A DNA stretch of 58,593 nt. Origin: Mesorhizobium hawassense (GTDB taxonomy: Bacteria; Pseudomonadota; Alphaproteobacteria; Rhizobiales; Rhizobiaceae). The translations under genes and the position numbers were made by a program. Below are positions 37,491-47,261 of this stretch, piece after piece (within the stretch, counting starts at the first letter, position 1; every line of letters starts with the position of its first letter). Below the pieces are notes generated by a model. The model was not told the origin of the DNA. It saw only the letters and a list, made by a program, of their open reading frames with translations, and searched no databases. The stretch spans positions 1 to 58,593 of the forward strand of contig NZ_QMBP01000028.1 in NCBI RefSeq assembly GCF_003289945.1. The letters are read 5' to 3'.

Positions 37491-38647
37491 GCCGCCAGCG
37501 CCTTTTCCTGTTTGATGCGCTCCTTGAGCGTGCTGGAGACATCGGGATAGCGCTTGCCGATTTCGTTGAAGGTGGCGCAGGCGACGTCGTTCTGCTTCAG
37601 GCCGACCAGCGAAACGCCGAGCTTGAGCAGCATGTCGGGGGCCTTCTTGGCCTTCGGATAATCCTTGCTGGCGGCAAGGAAGACCTCGGCTGCGTCGCGG
37701 TATTTCTGCTGCCCGAGCAGCGACTCGCCGAGCCAGTAATGCGCGTCCGACGCCTTGGCGTCCTTGGGGAAGCGGGAGATATGGTCGCGAAAACCTTGTT
37801 CGGCGGTCGGATAATCGCCCGACAGGATGAACTGGTAGGAGTTGCGGTAGAGCTCGTCGGGATTATTGGTCGACGGCAGCGCCGCTACTTCGGTGCCGCC
37901 GGCCTTGTTCCTCTTGGCCGGTGTCTCGGCGGAAGGAGCGCTTGCCATGGGGGCTTGCGCCGGCGCGCTGGCCTGCGGACCGGTCTCGGCATTCACGACA
38001 TTGCCGTTCTTGTCGACGGTGATGGTGCCGAAATCCTTCGGCGGCGCGCCGGTGATCAGCTTGCCGGGATCGCCGGTCTGCGATTCCACGATGACGTCGC
38101 CGACGCTCTTGCCGGCGCCGTCCTGAGTGCCGGCGTCGGCCGGCACCTGCGTCGCCGGGGCCCGGGCGACGCTGTTGTCGGTTCCGGCGTCGCCGGTACC
38201 GGATTGACCGGTGCCGGCATCGCCGAGATTCGTGTTGCCGTCATTGGCATTCCCGCCTTGGGGGGCGGCTTCGGATTTCTTCTGCCCGGCAGGCTTGGCG
38301 CCGCCCTGCGAGCCGCCCTCGAGCTGCTGGAAACGGAATTCGTTGTCTTCCTGCTGCTTGCGGATCTGTTCCTGCATCTGCAGGATCTGGAAATTCATCT
38401 CCTCGATCTTGCCGTTCAGCTGGCGAAGCTGGTCTTCCAGACCGGTCACGCCGCCGCTGCTGTCCTGCTGCGCGACCTGCGCTTGTTCAGGCTTCTTCTT
38501 GTCGCCGAAGATGCCGAGCGTCGGCAGATGGAAGGTGAAGCCGCCGCCGGAAGCCTGCCCGGCGCTGTCGGCCGGCGCGGCTAGGCTTGGGAGGCTTGAT
38601 ACGAGCAGCAGCGCAAGCGTGCCGCTCAGGACCGTTCTAAAATGCAT
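37484..38647 (-). CDS. cpoB: Cell-division coordinator CpoB (YbgF)
   Basis: 387-residue periplasmic protein. The signal peptide (about 1-23) is followed by a trimerising coiled coil (about 66-110, LEDQLRQLNGKIEEMNFQIL). A long Gly/Ala/Asp/Thr-rich linker comes next, then TPR repeats (about 265-387). CpoB links Tol-Pal to peptidoglycan synthesis at the septum. The extended linker is longer than in Escherichia coli. The start is the signal-peptide ATG at 38647. A terminator after pal separates it in part from the tol genes. Confidence 0.93.
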   Translation of the reverse strand: MHFRTVLSGTLALLLVSSLPSLAAPADSAGQASGGGFTFHLPTLGIFGDKKKPEQAQVAQQDSSGGVTGLEDQLRQLNGKIEEMNFQILQMQEQIRKQQEDNEFRFQQLEGGSQGGAKPAGQKKSEAAPQGGNANDGNTNLGDAGTGQSGTGDAGTDNSVARAPATQVPADAGTQDGAGKSVGDVIVESQTGDPGKLITGAPPKDFGTITVDKNGNVVNAETGPQASAPAQAPMASAPSAETPAKRNKAGGTEVAALPSTNNPDELYRNSYQFILSGDYPTAEQGFRDHISRFPKDAKASDAHYWLGESLLGQQKYRDAAEVFLAASKDYPKAKKAPDMLLKLGVSLVGLKQNDVACATFNEIGKRYPDVSSTLKERIKQEKALAAC

Positions 38648-38773
38648 TCTGTCTCTCGCGGTGGGTGTTGGCCTGATGCGCCTTTCCAAATCGGAACAGG
38701 GGGAGGAAGCGCCCTCGCGCTCATAGCAGGGCGCGAGACTTCGGCCAAATTTTGTTTCGGGGTGTTGCAAATG

Positions 38774-38799
38774 AAAAAGGCGGCCCTGAGGCCGCCTTT
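38774..38799 (-). terminator. Terminator between pal and cpoB
   Basis: Stem AAAGGCGGCC (38776-38785) / GGCCGCCTTT (38790-38799) with a CTGA loop, then T-run on the minus strand (A-run 38774-38778). Confidence 0.88.
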
Positions 38800-38864
38800 C
38801 ATTTCGGGGATGTTGTATTTTTGTCGCCCGCGGTTCGCCGGACCGACGTCGCGGCGATGAGGAC

Positions 38865-39371
38865 TTAGGAACCGGCGCCCGACAGCGTGGTGACGGCGCG
38901 GCGGTTCTGCGACCAGCACGAGATGTCGTCGCAGACGGCGACCGGACGTTCCTTGCCGTACGAGATCGTCTTCAGGCGATTGGCGGCAACGCCCTTGGAC
39001 ACCAGGAAGTCGCGGGTGGCGGCGGCGCGGCGGGCGCCCAGCGCCAGATTGTACTCGCGCGTGCCGCGCTCGTCGGCGTGGCCTTCGATGACGATCGCAT
39101 ACTGGCGGTACTGGTTCAGCCACTGCGCCTGGCGTCCCAGCGTGGTCTGCGCATCGGCGCGGATCGACGAGGAATCGGTATCGAAGAAGATGCGGTCGCC
39201 GATGTTGACGGTGAAGTCCTGCGCGGAACCCGGGGTAGCGGCGCCGGCACCGTTGAGGCCGAGATCGGCCGCGTTGTTCGGAGTCTTCTTCGAGGCGCAG
39301 CCGGTGATGGCAAGCGCTGCCACCAGGGCGATCATGGCCGGGTTTCGGGTAAGTGCTGCGATACGGCCCAT
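38865..39371 (-). CDS. pal: Peptidoglycan-associated lipoprotein Pal
   Basis: 168-residue outer-membrane lipoprotein. Lipobox AITGC gives C25 as the lipidated residue. The OmpA-like peptidoglycan-binding domain has GHADERGTREYNLALGARRA and SYGKERPVA. It binds TolB and the cell wall, anchoring the outer membrane during constriction. The ATG at 39371 is chosen for its AAGGAGAG ribosome site and proper signal peptide; an upstream ATG would add 13 unlikely residues. Confidence 0.96.
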   Translation of the reverse strand: MGRIAALTRNPAMIALVAALAITGCASKKTPNNAADLGLNGAGAATPGSAQDFTVNIGDRIFFDTDSSSIRADAQTTLGRQAQWLNQYRQYAIVIEGHADERGTREYNLALGARRAAATRDFLVSKGVAANRLKTISYGKERPVAVCDDISCWSQNRRAVTTLSGAGS

Positions 39372-39553
39372 GCCGCCTCTCCTTCGCATTCGAGTGATTT
39401 CGTTGATCACCCAGTAACCACGTTTGGGTTAACCGGCATTCAAGAAACACGGTTAATTTTTGGTTTCGAGCCGCCGTCCTCGGCCGTTTTTGCCGGGCTC
39501 ACATTGCGCGCGGACCGTAGGCGGAAATGCGGCCAAAACGCGACCGGGTTGTG

Positions 39554-39574
39554 AAAAGAGGCCGAAAAGGCCTC
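39554..39574 (-). terminator. Terminator after tolB
   Basis: Short stem GAGGCC (39558-39563) / GGCCTC (39569-39574) with a GAAAA loop, T-run on the minus strand. It suggests pal can be made from its own promoter in the following 180 bp. Confidence 0.7.
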
Positions 39575-39604
39575 GTTTTCTGCGGGTTCCAGACAAATGC
39601 GACA

Positions 39605-40918
39605 CTATTCCAACAGGGGCGACCAGGCCGGGTCCGAGGCGTAGTTCGCGGTCGGGATCGGTTGCTCGTTGCGGCCGGTGAGGTCGACCGAGACCAGCTT
39701 CGGTCCGCCGCCGGAATCGCGGAAGAACATCAGCACGCGGCCGTTCGGCGCCCAGGTCGGGCCTTCCTGCTGGAAGCCGGAGGACAGGATGCGCTCGCCC
39801 GAACCGTCAGTCTTCATGACGCCGATCTGGAACTCGCCGCCGCTCTGCTTGGTGAAGGCGATCAGATCGCCGCGCGGCGACCATACCGGCGTCGAATAGA
39901 CACCGTCGCCGAAGGAGATGCGGTGCGGGTTCGAGCCGTCGCCGCCCATGACGTAGATCTGCGAGCGGCCGCTGCCGCCGCCACGGTCGGAGGTGAAGAC
40001 GACCTGCGAGCCGTCGGGCGAATAGGAAGGCGAGGTGTCGATCGCGGTCGAATCGGTGAGCCGCGTGGTCGAGCGGCTTCTCAGGTCCATGGCGAAGATG
40101 TTGGAGTTTCCATCATCGCGCAGCAGGCTCATGATCACCTTCTGGCCATCGGGCGAAAAGCGCGGCGCGAACGTCATGCCGGGGAAATTGCCGACCAGCT
40201 CACGCTGTCCGGTTTCGATCTGGAGCAGATATACCTTCGGCTGTCCGCTCTCATAGGACATATAAGTGATTTCCTGCCGGTTCGGCGAAAAACGCGGCGT
40301 CAGAACGATGGCGCGGCCGTCGGACAGGTAGCGCACATTGGCGCCGTCCTGGTCCATGATGGCGAGCCGCTTCTTGCGCGCGTTCTTGGCGCCGGATTCG
40401 TCGACGAAGACGACGCGCGTGTCGAAATAACCCTTCTCGCCGGTGATCTTCTCATAGATCGCATCGGCGATGATGTGCGCGACACGGCGTTGATTGGCGT
40501 CGTTGGCGAAAAACTGCTCGCCGGCCAGTTGCTGGTTGCCGAAGATATCCCACAGCCGGTACTGCGCACGGATGCGGCCATCCGCCTCCTTGCCCACGCT
40601 GCCGGTCACCAGCGCCTGCGCGTTGATGACTTTCCAGTCTTCGTATCGGGGCGCGGCATCCGGATTTGTGATCTTTTCGACAAAGGCGGCCTTATCGATC
40701 GGCGCAAACAGTCCCGAGCGCTTCAGATCGGCTGTGACGATCTCGGATATCTGCGCTCCGAGCTCTCCCTGGAAGTCCGGGATGGCGATCGGCATCGGCT
40801 CGACATTGCCTTTGTTGACGTTGAGCTCGAGGGTTGCCCAAGCAGGCAAGCTGACCGCAGCATTCATGCCCATCGCCATTGCGGCGACCATCAGGAGCGG
40901 CTTGAGGATGAATTTCAT
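39605..40918 (-). CDS. tolB: Tol-Pal system protein TolB
   Basis: 437-residue periplasmic beta-propeller. The signal peptide (about 1-28) is followed by an N-terminal alpha/beta domain. Repeated propeller blades then show SPDGxKV and FTSDRGGGSGRSQIYVM patterns and end at WSPLLE. TolB shuttles between Pal and TolA. It is separated from tolA by 39 bp on the same strand. Confidence 0.96.
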   Translation of the reverse strand: MKFILKPLLMVAAMAMGMNAAVSLPAWATLELNVNKGNVEPMPIAIPDFQGELGAQISEIVTADLKRSGLFAPIDKAAFVEKITNPDAAPRYEDWKVINAQALVTGSVGKEADGRIRAQYRLWDIFGNQQLAGEQFFANDANQRRVAHIIADAIYEKITGEKGYFDTRVVFVDESGAKNARKKRLAIMDQDGANVRYLSDGRAIVLTPRFSPNRQEITYMSYESGQPKVYLLQIETGQRELVGNFPGMTFAPRFSPDGQKVIMSLLRDDGNSNIFAMDLRSRSTTRLTDSTAIDTSPSYSPDGSQVVFTSDRGGGSGRSQIYVMGGDGSNPHRISFGDGVYSTPVWSPRGDLIAFTKQSGGEFQIGVMKTDGSGERILSSGFQQEGPTWAPNGRVLMFFRDSGGGPKLVSVDLTGRNEQPIPTANYASDPAWSPLLE

Positions 40919-40957
40919 GTCTTCTCGCTTCTCTTGCTGATTTCTTGGACGCTCGGG

Positions 40958-42112
40958 TTACAGACCAAGCATCGCTCTCGGGTCGAAGTTGACGCGAACG
41001 TCGGACCATATGTCCTGTTTTCCGGCGGGAACCTGCAGCCCGGCGACATCGCATTTCTGCACGGCGCGAACCGCGCTGGCGTCGAACTGGGGATTGCCGC
41101 TGGACTTCTCGACGGTCGGCCGGCCTTCCAGCTTGCCGGAGGCGTTGAGGTTGAAACGGATGACCACTGTGAAATCCTCGGAACCTTCGAGGCCGACCGG
41201 AAGGGTCCAGCAACCACCGAGTTGATCCTCCAACGCCCCCTGTTCCGACTTGGAGAGCTTCTGGCCTTGATCCTTTTCGCCGCCGAGCGATGACTGCTGG
41301 GTCGAGCGCTTGGCGCCGCCGCCGGACGGCTTCTGCTTATCGAGCAGGGCCGTTATCTCGTCGGCGTTGAACTGCTTCTCATCCGACTTCGGCTTGGAGG
41401 AAGCCTCCTTCACCGGCTTTTCGGCGTCCTTGCGATCCGGCGCCTTGGCGCTCTCCGCCTGAGCCGGCTGCGGCTTCGGCCGGGCTTCCGGCGCCGGTGC
41501 GGAGTCCGGCAGCTTGGCTTCCTCGGTCGGCTGCTGCTGATCGATCGCCTCGGCGACGGCGTCCGGCTTCACCTCTTCCTTCGGGATAGCGGCGGTCGTG
41601 TCCTTCGGCGGTGTCGGCGCCGGTTGCTTGGCCGGCGTCGGCTTGGGCTCCGTTTGCTTGACCGGCTCGGGCTTGACCTCTTCCTTCGGCGTCGGCGTCG
41701 GCGCGACTTCCGTCGCAGGCGTCGGCTTCGGCTTTTCCTGCGGCTTCGGCACGTCCTCGACCGCCGGCTTCTCCGTCGGCGTCGGCGCCGGTGGCGGCGC
41801 CGCGGTCTTCTCGACCGGCTTCGGCTTCGCCTCGTCCGTCACCGGCTTGTCTGTATCGGTGGTGTTTTCGCCGACTTTCTGGGCATTGGGAACGACATCC
41901 GGACGCTTTGTCGGAACAGGCGCCGGCTTGTCATGCATGACCGCTTTCTTCTCGCCTTGCAGTGTTTGCGCGACGGCTTCCATCGGCACGATATCGACGG
42001 CCACCGATTCCACGTCGCTGGCCGGCATGGTCGGCGGCGACGACAGTGTGAAAAGCCCGAAGGCCAGCGCCACCGTATGCAAGATCACCGATGAGGTGAG
42101 ACCCGTGCGCAT
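40958..42112 (-). CDS. tolA: Tol-Pal system protein TolA
   Basis: 384 residues. One N-terminal membrane helix (about 5-23) is followed by a long Pro/Lys/Glu/Thr-rich spacer (about 55-285, with KPEPVKQTEPKPTP runs). The C-terminal domain (about 290-384) includes GCWTLPVGLEGSEDFTVVIR and a ASGKLEGRPTVEKSSGNPQF TonB-like segment. The spacer is Pro-rich rather than the Ala/Lys helix of Escherichia coli TolA, as is common in alphaproteobacteria. It is in line with tolR (8 bp away). Confidence 0.93.
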   Translation of the reverse strand: MRTGLTSSVILHTVALAFGLFTLSSPPTMPASDVESVAVDIVPMEAVAQTLQGEKKAVMHDKPAPVPTKRPDVVPNAQKVGENTTDTDKPVTDEAKPKPVEKTAAPPPAPTPTEKPAVEDVPKPQEKPKPTPATEVAPTPTPKEEVKPEPVKQTEPKPTPAKQPAPTPPKDTTAAIPKEEVKPDAVAEAIDQQQPTEEAKLPDSAPAPEARPKPQPAQAESAKAPDRKDAEKPVKEASSKPKSDEKQFNADEITALLDKQKPSGGGAKRSTQQSSLGGEKDQGQKLSKSEQGALEDQLGGCWTLPVGLEGSEDFTVVIRFNLNASGKLEGRPTVEKSSGNPQFDASAVRAVQKCDVAGLQVPAGKQDIWSDVRVNFDPRAMLGL

Positions 42113-42119
42113 GTGGCGT

Positions 42120-42581
42120 CTATTGATCCTGTTCCTGCAGCGAGACCAGGCCGATATTCTTGTAGCCGGCCGCTGAAATGCGGGCCATGACCTTCATCGC
42201 CGTGCCGTAGTCGGTCGACTTGTCGCCGCGGATGAAGATGCGCTCGTCGTAACCGGTCTTCGAGATCGCCTGCAGCTTGGCGACCAGCTCCTCGATCGGA
42301 ATCTCGGTCTCCTGCAGGAAAATCTTGCCCGTGGCGTCGATCGAAACGGTGATCGGCTGGGTGTCGACATTCATCGCCTTGGCCTGCGTATCCGGCAGGT
42401 CGATCGGCACGCCGACGGTCAGCAGCGGCGCCGCGACCATGAAGATGATCAAAAGCACCAGCATCACGTCGACCATCGGCGTAACGTTGATTTCCGACAT
42501 CAGGGCATGGTGCCGGCCGCGACGCCTGTGGCCGCGTCCGCCTCGTCCCGATCCACTTGCCCCTGCGGCAGACATCCCCAT
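42120..42581 (-). CDS. tolR: Tol-Pal system protein TolR
   Basis: 153-residue ExbD/TolR protein. A basic, Gly/Arg-rich cytoplasmic start precedes ALMSEINVTPMVDVMLVLLI, which includes the proton-conducting aspartate in the membrane helix (about 31-53). A periplasmic domain follows. With TolQ it forms the proton motor that energises TolA. Confidence 0.96.
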   Translation of the reverse strand: MGMSAAGASGSGRGGRGHRRRGRHHALMSEINVTPMVDVMLVLLIIFMVAAPLLTVGVPIDLPDTQAKAMNVDTQPITVSIDATGKIFLQETEIPIEELVAKLQAISKTGYDERIFIRGDKSTDYGTAMKVMARISAAGYKNIGLVSLQEQDQ

Positions 42582-42590
42582 GGTCGTTCC

Positions 42591-43301
<711 letters not shown>

Positions 43302-43600
43302 GACTTAAGTCCTTAAGATTTTCCGGGCATCGCTGGCGGCTGACCCATGGGGCATTCCTTTGGTCCGATCGCGCGAAGCTAGAAGCTTGCGGGACAAGCC
43401 CCGAATGCACCGTTCCGCGGCCTTTTCGAGGCAAATATTGGTGAAAGGAAGGCGCACGAATTGCGCCAATCTTCGCCAATTCCTTCATGAACCGTTATGG
43501 TTAAGGATGGGTTAGGACGGAAGGCGCGGCGCATTGCCGCGCTTGGCTGGCCAATCGATGGCCGGAGCCGTCTGGTCAATGGCTCCGAGTTTGTGCCGGC
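43302..43600. other. ybgC-tolQ gap with a near-consensus CtrA site
   Basis: No gene is supported. TTAA-GGATGGG-TTAG at 43501-43515 misses the CtrA consensus by one base. The CTTAAG pair sits at the tolQ start. A GGCCAATCGATGGCC palindrome lies near 43549. The gap suggests that tolQ has its own promoter although ybgC is usually its operon partner. Confidence 0.35.
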
Positions 43601-44074
43601 TCAGGCCTTGGCCTTCGGCATGAAAGCGGCGACCCACTCTTTCGGGAAGCGCTTTGGACGTCCGGTTTCGCCGATGATCGCCGCCTCGACCTTGGCCTCG
43701 ACCAGCACGTCGCCGCCGCGTTTCAATTGCTGCCCCATGAAGATGCGGGCGCCGGAAATGTCATCGGTGCGCGTCTCGATGATCAGGATATCGTCCATGC
43801 GCGCCGGCGAACGGAAGTCGATCTCCATGCGCCGCACCACCCAGACGATGCGCTCACCATGCTTGCCGTCCAGAAGCTCGGTGTGATGGACGCCGGTCAG
43901 CCGCAGGTAGTCGGAGCGACCGCGCTCCAGGAACTCGAGATAGCGCGCATGGTAGACGACGCCGGAAAAATCGGTGTCGGCATAGTAGACCCTGGCCATC
44001 AGCCGGTGGCCGAAATCCGTCAGCGCTCCGGAAAGCCCGGCGCTGAGCGCCGCCGATTCACCATGATCGTCCAT
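43601..44074 (-). CDS. ybgC: Tol-Pal-associated acyl-CoA thioesterase YbgC
   Basis: 157-residue hotdog-fold thioesterase. The 4HBT-family active segment VYYADTDFSGVVYHARYLEF contains the catalytic aspartate, followed by ERGRSDYLR. It hydrolyses short acyl-CoA thioesters; its link to Tol-Pal is by conserved gene position. Start at ATG 44074, giving the usual length. Divergent from the GH5 gene with about 50 bp between starts. Confidence 0.93.
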   Translation of the reverse strand: MDDHGESAALSAGLSGALTDFGHRLMARVYYADTDFSGVVYHARYLEFLERGRSDYLRLTGVHHTELLDGKHGERIVWVVRRMEIDFRSPARMDDILIIETRTDDISGARIFMGQQLKRGGDVLVEAKVEAAIIGETGRPKRFPKEWVAAFMPKAKA

Positions 44075-44126
44075 CGCGCTTTCCTTTTCTGGCCCGAGCA
44101 GGCAGGTGTTCTGGCGCGGGAACGGG

Positions 44127-45380
44127 ATGGCACTGTTGGGCACGATGATCAAGACCTTGCTGGCGGCGCTGCTGGCGCTCGGCGCGCTGGCATTGCCGGC
44201 CGGGGCGGCGACGTTCTCGATGAAACGCGGCCTCAATCTCGACCAGTGGGTCACCTGGCCGACCGAGGACAAATGGGGCGAGCGCCAGGCGATCCTGCCC
44301 TATCCGGAATGGCGCAAATTCCTCAAGGAGGACGATCTCGAGGCGCTCAAGGATGCGGGCCTCGATTTCCTGCGCATGCCGGTCGATCCCGCGCCCTTTC
44401 TTTCGGACCGGACCGCGGCTCTTCGCGACGACCTCTATGCCAGCGTGCTGGACTCGGCGCGCATGATCAACCGCGCCGGCCTGAAGGTGGTCGTCGACCT
44501 GCATCTGATCCCCGCTGGCGGCAACCGCAAGATCGGCATGAGCGAGGTGGTGCACGACCCCGCCATCTTCGATGCCTATACCGAGCTGGTACGCAAGATG
44601 GCGCGGACGCTGGCCAAGGAAGACCCCGGCCAAGTTGCACTCGAATTGATGAACGAGCCGCTGGTCGATTGCGACGCCAATGGCACCAATCTTTGGCCCG
44701 ATCGCCAGAAGCAATTGTTCGCGGCTGCGCGCGCCTCCGCCACCAGGCTTACGCTGGTGCTCACCGGCGGCTGCTATTCGAACGCGGAGTCGCTTGCCAA
44801 GATCGACCCCAAGGCGATCGCCGACGACAATGTCATCTGGACCTTCCACTCCTACGATCCATTCCTTCTGACGCATCAGGGCGCAAGCTGGGCCGGCGAC
44901 TTCATCCCCTATGTCACCGGCCTGCCCTACCCGCTGACGGCCGTTCCGAAGGCGCAACTGGAGATGACGCTGGACACGATCCGCGACCGGATCAGGGCCG
45001 AGGCGCCCTGGGCGCGGCAGAGCGGTCTGCTCACCTATCTCGACGAGCTGGTGGCGACGATGGACAGTCCCGAAAAGCTGCTTGGCGTGATGGATCAACC
45101 GTTCAGGACGGTCGACGCCTGGGCGAAGGCCAATGGCGTCAGGCCGCAGGACATCACGCTTGGCGAATTCGGCATGATCCGCAAGGAATATGGCAACGGC
45201 TTCGTCATGCCGGCCGCATACCGCGCGGCCTATGTCCGCGACATGATCGCCCGCGCCGAGGCGCATGGCTTTTCCTGGTCGGTATGGAGCTATGGCGGCG
45301 CCTTCGGCATCGTCGATGCGTTCGACGGCGAGAAGGCGGAACCCGACGTGATGGATGCAATCCGCCATCTTCCGCGTTAA
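44127..45380 (+). CDS. Secreted glycoside hydrolase, family 5 (cellulase-like)
   Basis: 417 residues. A signal peptide (cleaved near PAGA/ATF) precedes a TIM-barrel hydrolase. MKRGLNLDQWVTW and RMPVDPAPF come early. The acid/base glutamate lies in LELMNEP (E177) and the nucleophile glutamate in LGEFGM (E347). HSYDPF supplies the usual His/Tyr pair. It probably acts on beta-1,4 or beta-1,3 glucans in the periplasm or outside the cell. A second in-frame ATG at 44145 also starts a good signal peptide, so the true start may be six codons later. Confidence 0.88.
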   Translation: MALLGTMIKTLLAALLALGALALPAGAATFSMKRGLNLDQWVTWPTEDKWGERQAILPYPEWRKFLKEDDLEALKDAGLDFLRMPVDPAPFLSDRTAALRDDLYASVLDSARMINRAGLKVVVDLHLIPAGGNRKIGMSEVVHDPAIFDAYTELVRKMARTLAKEDPGQVALELMNEPLVDCDANGTNLWPDRQKQLFAAARASATRLTLVLTGGCYSNAESLAKIDPKAIADDNVIWTFHSYDPFLLTHQGASWAGDFIPYVTGLPYPLTAVPKAQLEMTLDTIRDRIRAEAPWARQSGLLTYLDELVATMDSPEKLLGVMDQPFRTVDAWAKANGVRPQDITLGEFGMIRKEYGNGFVMPAAYRAAYVRDMIARAEAHGFSWSVWSYGGAFGIVDAFDGEKAEPDVMDAIRHLPR

Positions 45381-45481
45381 AGCATGTCTCCCGAAAGTGG
45401 GACCGGTTTCGGACAAAGACATGCTTGAAATCAAAACTTAAAGCAGGTCGCGTGAATCTTCTTCCACGCGACCTGCTTTAG
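45381..45481. repeat. Two-hairpin composite repeat
   Basis: First hairpin AAGCATGTCTCCCGAAAGTGG...GACATGCTT. Spacer GAAATCAAAACTTAAAGC. Second hairpin AAAGCAGGTCGCGTG...CACGCGACCTGCTTT. The unit at 54711-54814 has the same order and a near-identical spacer, so these are copies of one mobile-type element. Confidence 0.75.
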
Positions 45482-45527
45482 TCACCAGCGATGCTATCAA
45501 TTCCGCGCTGGCATCGGGGATGAGGCT

Positions 45528-46217
45528 ATGCGCTCGCTGCTTTACACAACCGGATCACCCTTCGCGCGCGGCGTTCGCGTCGTGCTCGACGAAATCGGCC
45601 TCGACTATGAACGCCGGGAGGAAACGACGACGCCATCCGCCGCGTCTCGCGCCGAATGGACGCCGGCGCTTCAAGTTCCGACGCTGCGTGATGGCGACCT
45701 GACGCTGTGGGAAAGCGGGGTGATCGCCGAGTATCTGCTTACCACCTATCCGCAGCGCGCAGGGGATGATTCGGCGCTGGCGCCATCGATGTGGCGGGCG
45801 GGATCGGAATGGCAGGACCGGCTGCTCTTTGCCTCGATCCAGACGCTCGGCACCGCCGCGACGACGGTCAGCCAGATGCAATGGTCCGGGATCAGGCATC
45901 ATGGCAATTCGCATCTGACACGCTGCGCCGAGCGCATCGCCCACCTGATGGCGTGGCTGGAAGGACGGATCGGCCGCGACGGCGAAGGATTTTTCGGCAG
46001 GGTCGTGTCGGTTCAGGACATTATTCTGACCTGCCACCTTCGCTTCATCGCCAACCGACCCCTGGACCTCGACATCCGGCTCGACGCGCACCCGAAGACT
46101 CGTGCGCTTGTCAACAAGATGGAAGAGCGCGCCAGCTTCCGAAACAATCCGGTGCTGTGGTGGGAGCCCGGCATCACCGGCTACGAAGCCGACGGCACTC
46201 CCATCCGCGCCAGTTGA
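45528..46217 (+). CDS. Glutathione S-transferase family protein
   Basis: 229 residues. The N-terminal thioredoxin-fold domain (about 1-78) has LYTTGSPFARGVRVVLDEIG and the cis-Pro glutathione-binding region LQVPTLRDGDLTLWESGVIAEYL. An all-helical C-terminal domain follows. Substrate and physiological role are unknown. The start ATG at 45528 fits the domain start. Convergent with the phosphoesterase, 8 bp apart. Confidence 0.88.
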   Translation: MRSLLYTTGSPFARGVRVVLDEIGLDYERREETTTPSAASRAEWTPALQVPTLRDGDLTLWESGVIAEYLLTTYPQRAGDDSALAPSMWRAGSEWQDRLLFASIQTLGTAATTVSQMQWSGIRHHGNSHLTRCAERIAHLMAWLEGRIGRDGEGFFGRVVSVQDIILTCHLRFIANRPLDLDIRLDAHPKTRALVNKMEERASFRNNPVLWWEPGITGYEADGTPIRAS

Positions 46218-46225
46218 TGAGAGGT

Positions 46226-47128
46226 TCAGCCGAGATCGATCTGCAGGATCTCCGGCCGCACTCCGAAACGCACCGGAATGATGCTGAAGCCGAGCCCGCC
46301 TGATACGATCAGGTTGCGGTCGTTTTCCACGACATGCCCATAGGCGAAGCGGTTGCCGTAGTCCGAAGGCACCACCGGCGAATAGCCAAACAGCCGCACC
46401 TGTCCGCCATGCGTGTGCCCGGACAGCGTCAGCGAGACCCGCCAGGGCACCTTCGTGAAAATGTCTGGTTCATGCGCTAGTAGGATGATCGGCTCGCTGC
46501 CTGACACCTTGGCCAAGGTGCCGTCGAGGTCGTCGAAACCCTGGAAGCTGTCGCGTCCCTTGGCCTTGTTCGGCAGCAGCGCCAGCTGATCGGCAAGCCC
46601 GGCGATCCAGAAACCGTGCCCTTCCTTTTCCAGTCGCACGACGTCGTTTTCCAGCACCGGGATACCGACATGCTCGAGCGCCTTGCGCGACTGGGTCGGG
46701 CCGGCTTCGGCGCGCTGCGCAAAGAAATCGGTCCACCAGTCGTGATTGCCGAGGATCGAGAGCACGCCGAGCGGCGCCTTCAGCCCAGACAGCGCTTCGG
46801 CCCACTCAGCCACCTCCACCCGGCCCGTCACCAGCTTTGTCCCGGCGGTATAGTCGCCGAGCAGCACGACCAGGTCCGGCTGCAGCGCATTGGCCTCTTC
46901 GGCCAGCGAGGCGATGCGCTCCGGCGTCATCCAGGGACGGCAGGCATGGATGTCGGCCAGCGCCACGACGCGCAGCTTGAGCCCGGCCGGCCAGTGCGGC
47001 GGCGTCAGCGTATAGCGCTTCACATGGGTGAGCAGCATCGGTTCGATGCCGACGGCGTAGGCGCCGAGCGATACCATGGCGAAGGCTGAGCCGCCGACAA
47101 GGCGCAGGAAACCGCGTCTGGTGATCAT
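46226..47128 (-). CDS. Metallophosphoesterase with Tat-like signal (YkuE type)
   Basis: 300 residues. The N-terminus MITRRGFLRLVGGSAF is a twin-arginine-type signal-anchor. The calcineurin-like core has VVALADIHACRP, VVLLGDYTAG, ILGNHDWW and LLAHEPD, ending in SLTLSGHTHGGQV, the full set of dimetal-binding motifs. It is likely to act at or outside the inner membrane on a phosphodiester or UDP-lipid; the substrate is not known. Confidence 0.88.
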   Translation of the reverse strand: MITRRGFLRLVGGSAFAMVSLGAYAVGIEPMLLTHVKRYTLTPPHWPAGLKLRVVALADIHACRPWMTPERIASLAEEANALQPDLVVLLGDYTAGTKLVTGRVEVAEWAEALSGLKAPLGVLSILGNHDWWTDFFAQRAEAGPTQSRKALEHVGIPVLENDVVRLEKEGHGFWIAGLADQLALLPNKAKGRDSFQGFDDLDGTLAKVSGSEPIILLAHEPDIFTKVPWRVSLTLSGHTHGGQVRLFGYSPVVPSDYGNRFAYGHVVENDRNLIVSGGLGFSIIPVRFGVRPEILQIDLG

Positions 47129-47261
47129 AAGTCAGCCCAAGCCCTTGGCATTCCGTCCTACAAGTCTGCCTTAAAAGCCGCAATTGCGCCCTCAGCTAGG
47201 CCGAAGCACGCAGATTCCGCACAGACGGCCATCGCGCGCCAAAACTGCGAACAAATCTGCG

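Noticed and set aside
39527..41293. 588-codon plus-strand frame opposite tolB and the end of tolA
   Set aside because: Antisense shadow of genes with complete, recognisable products.
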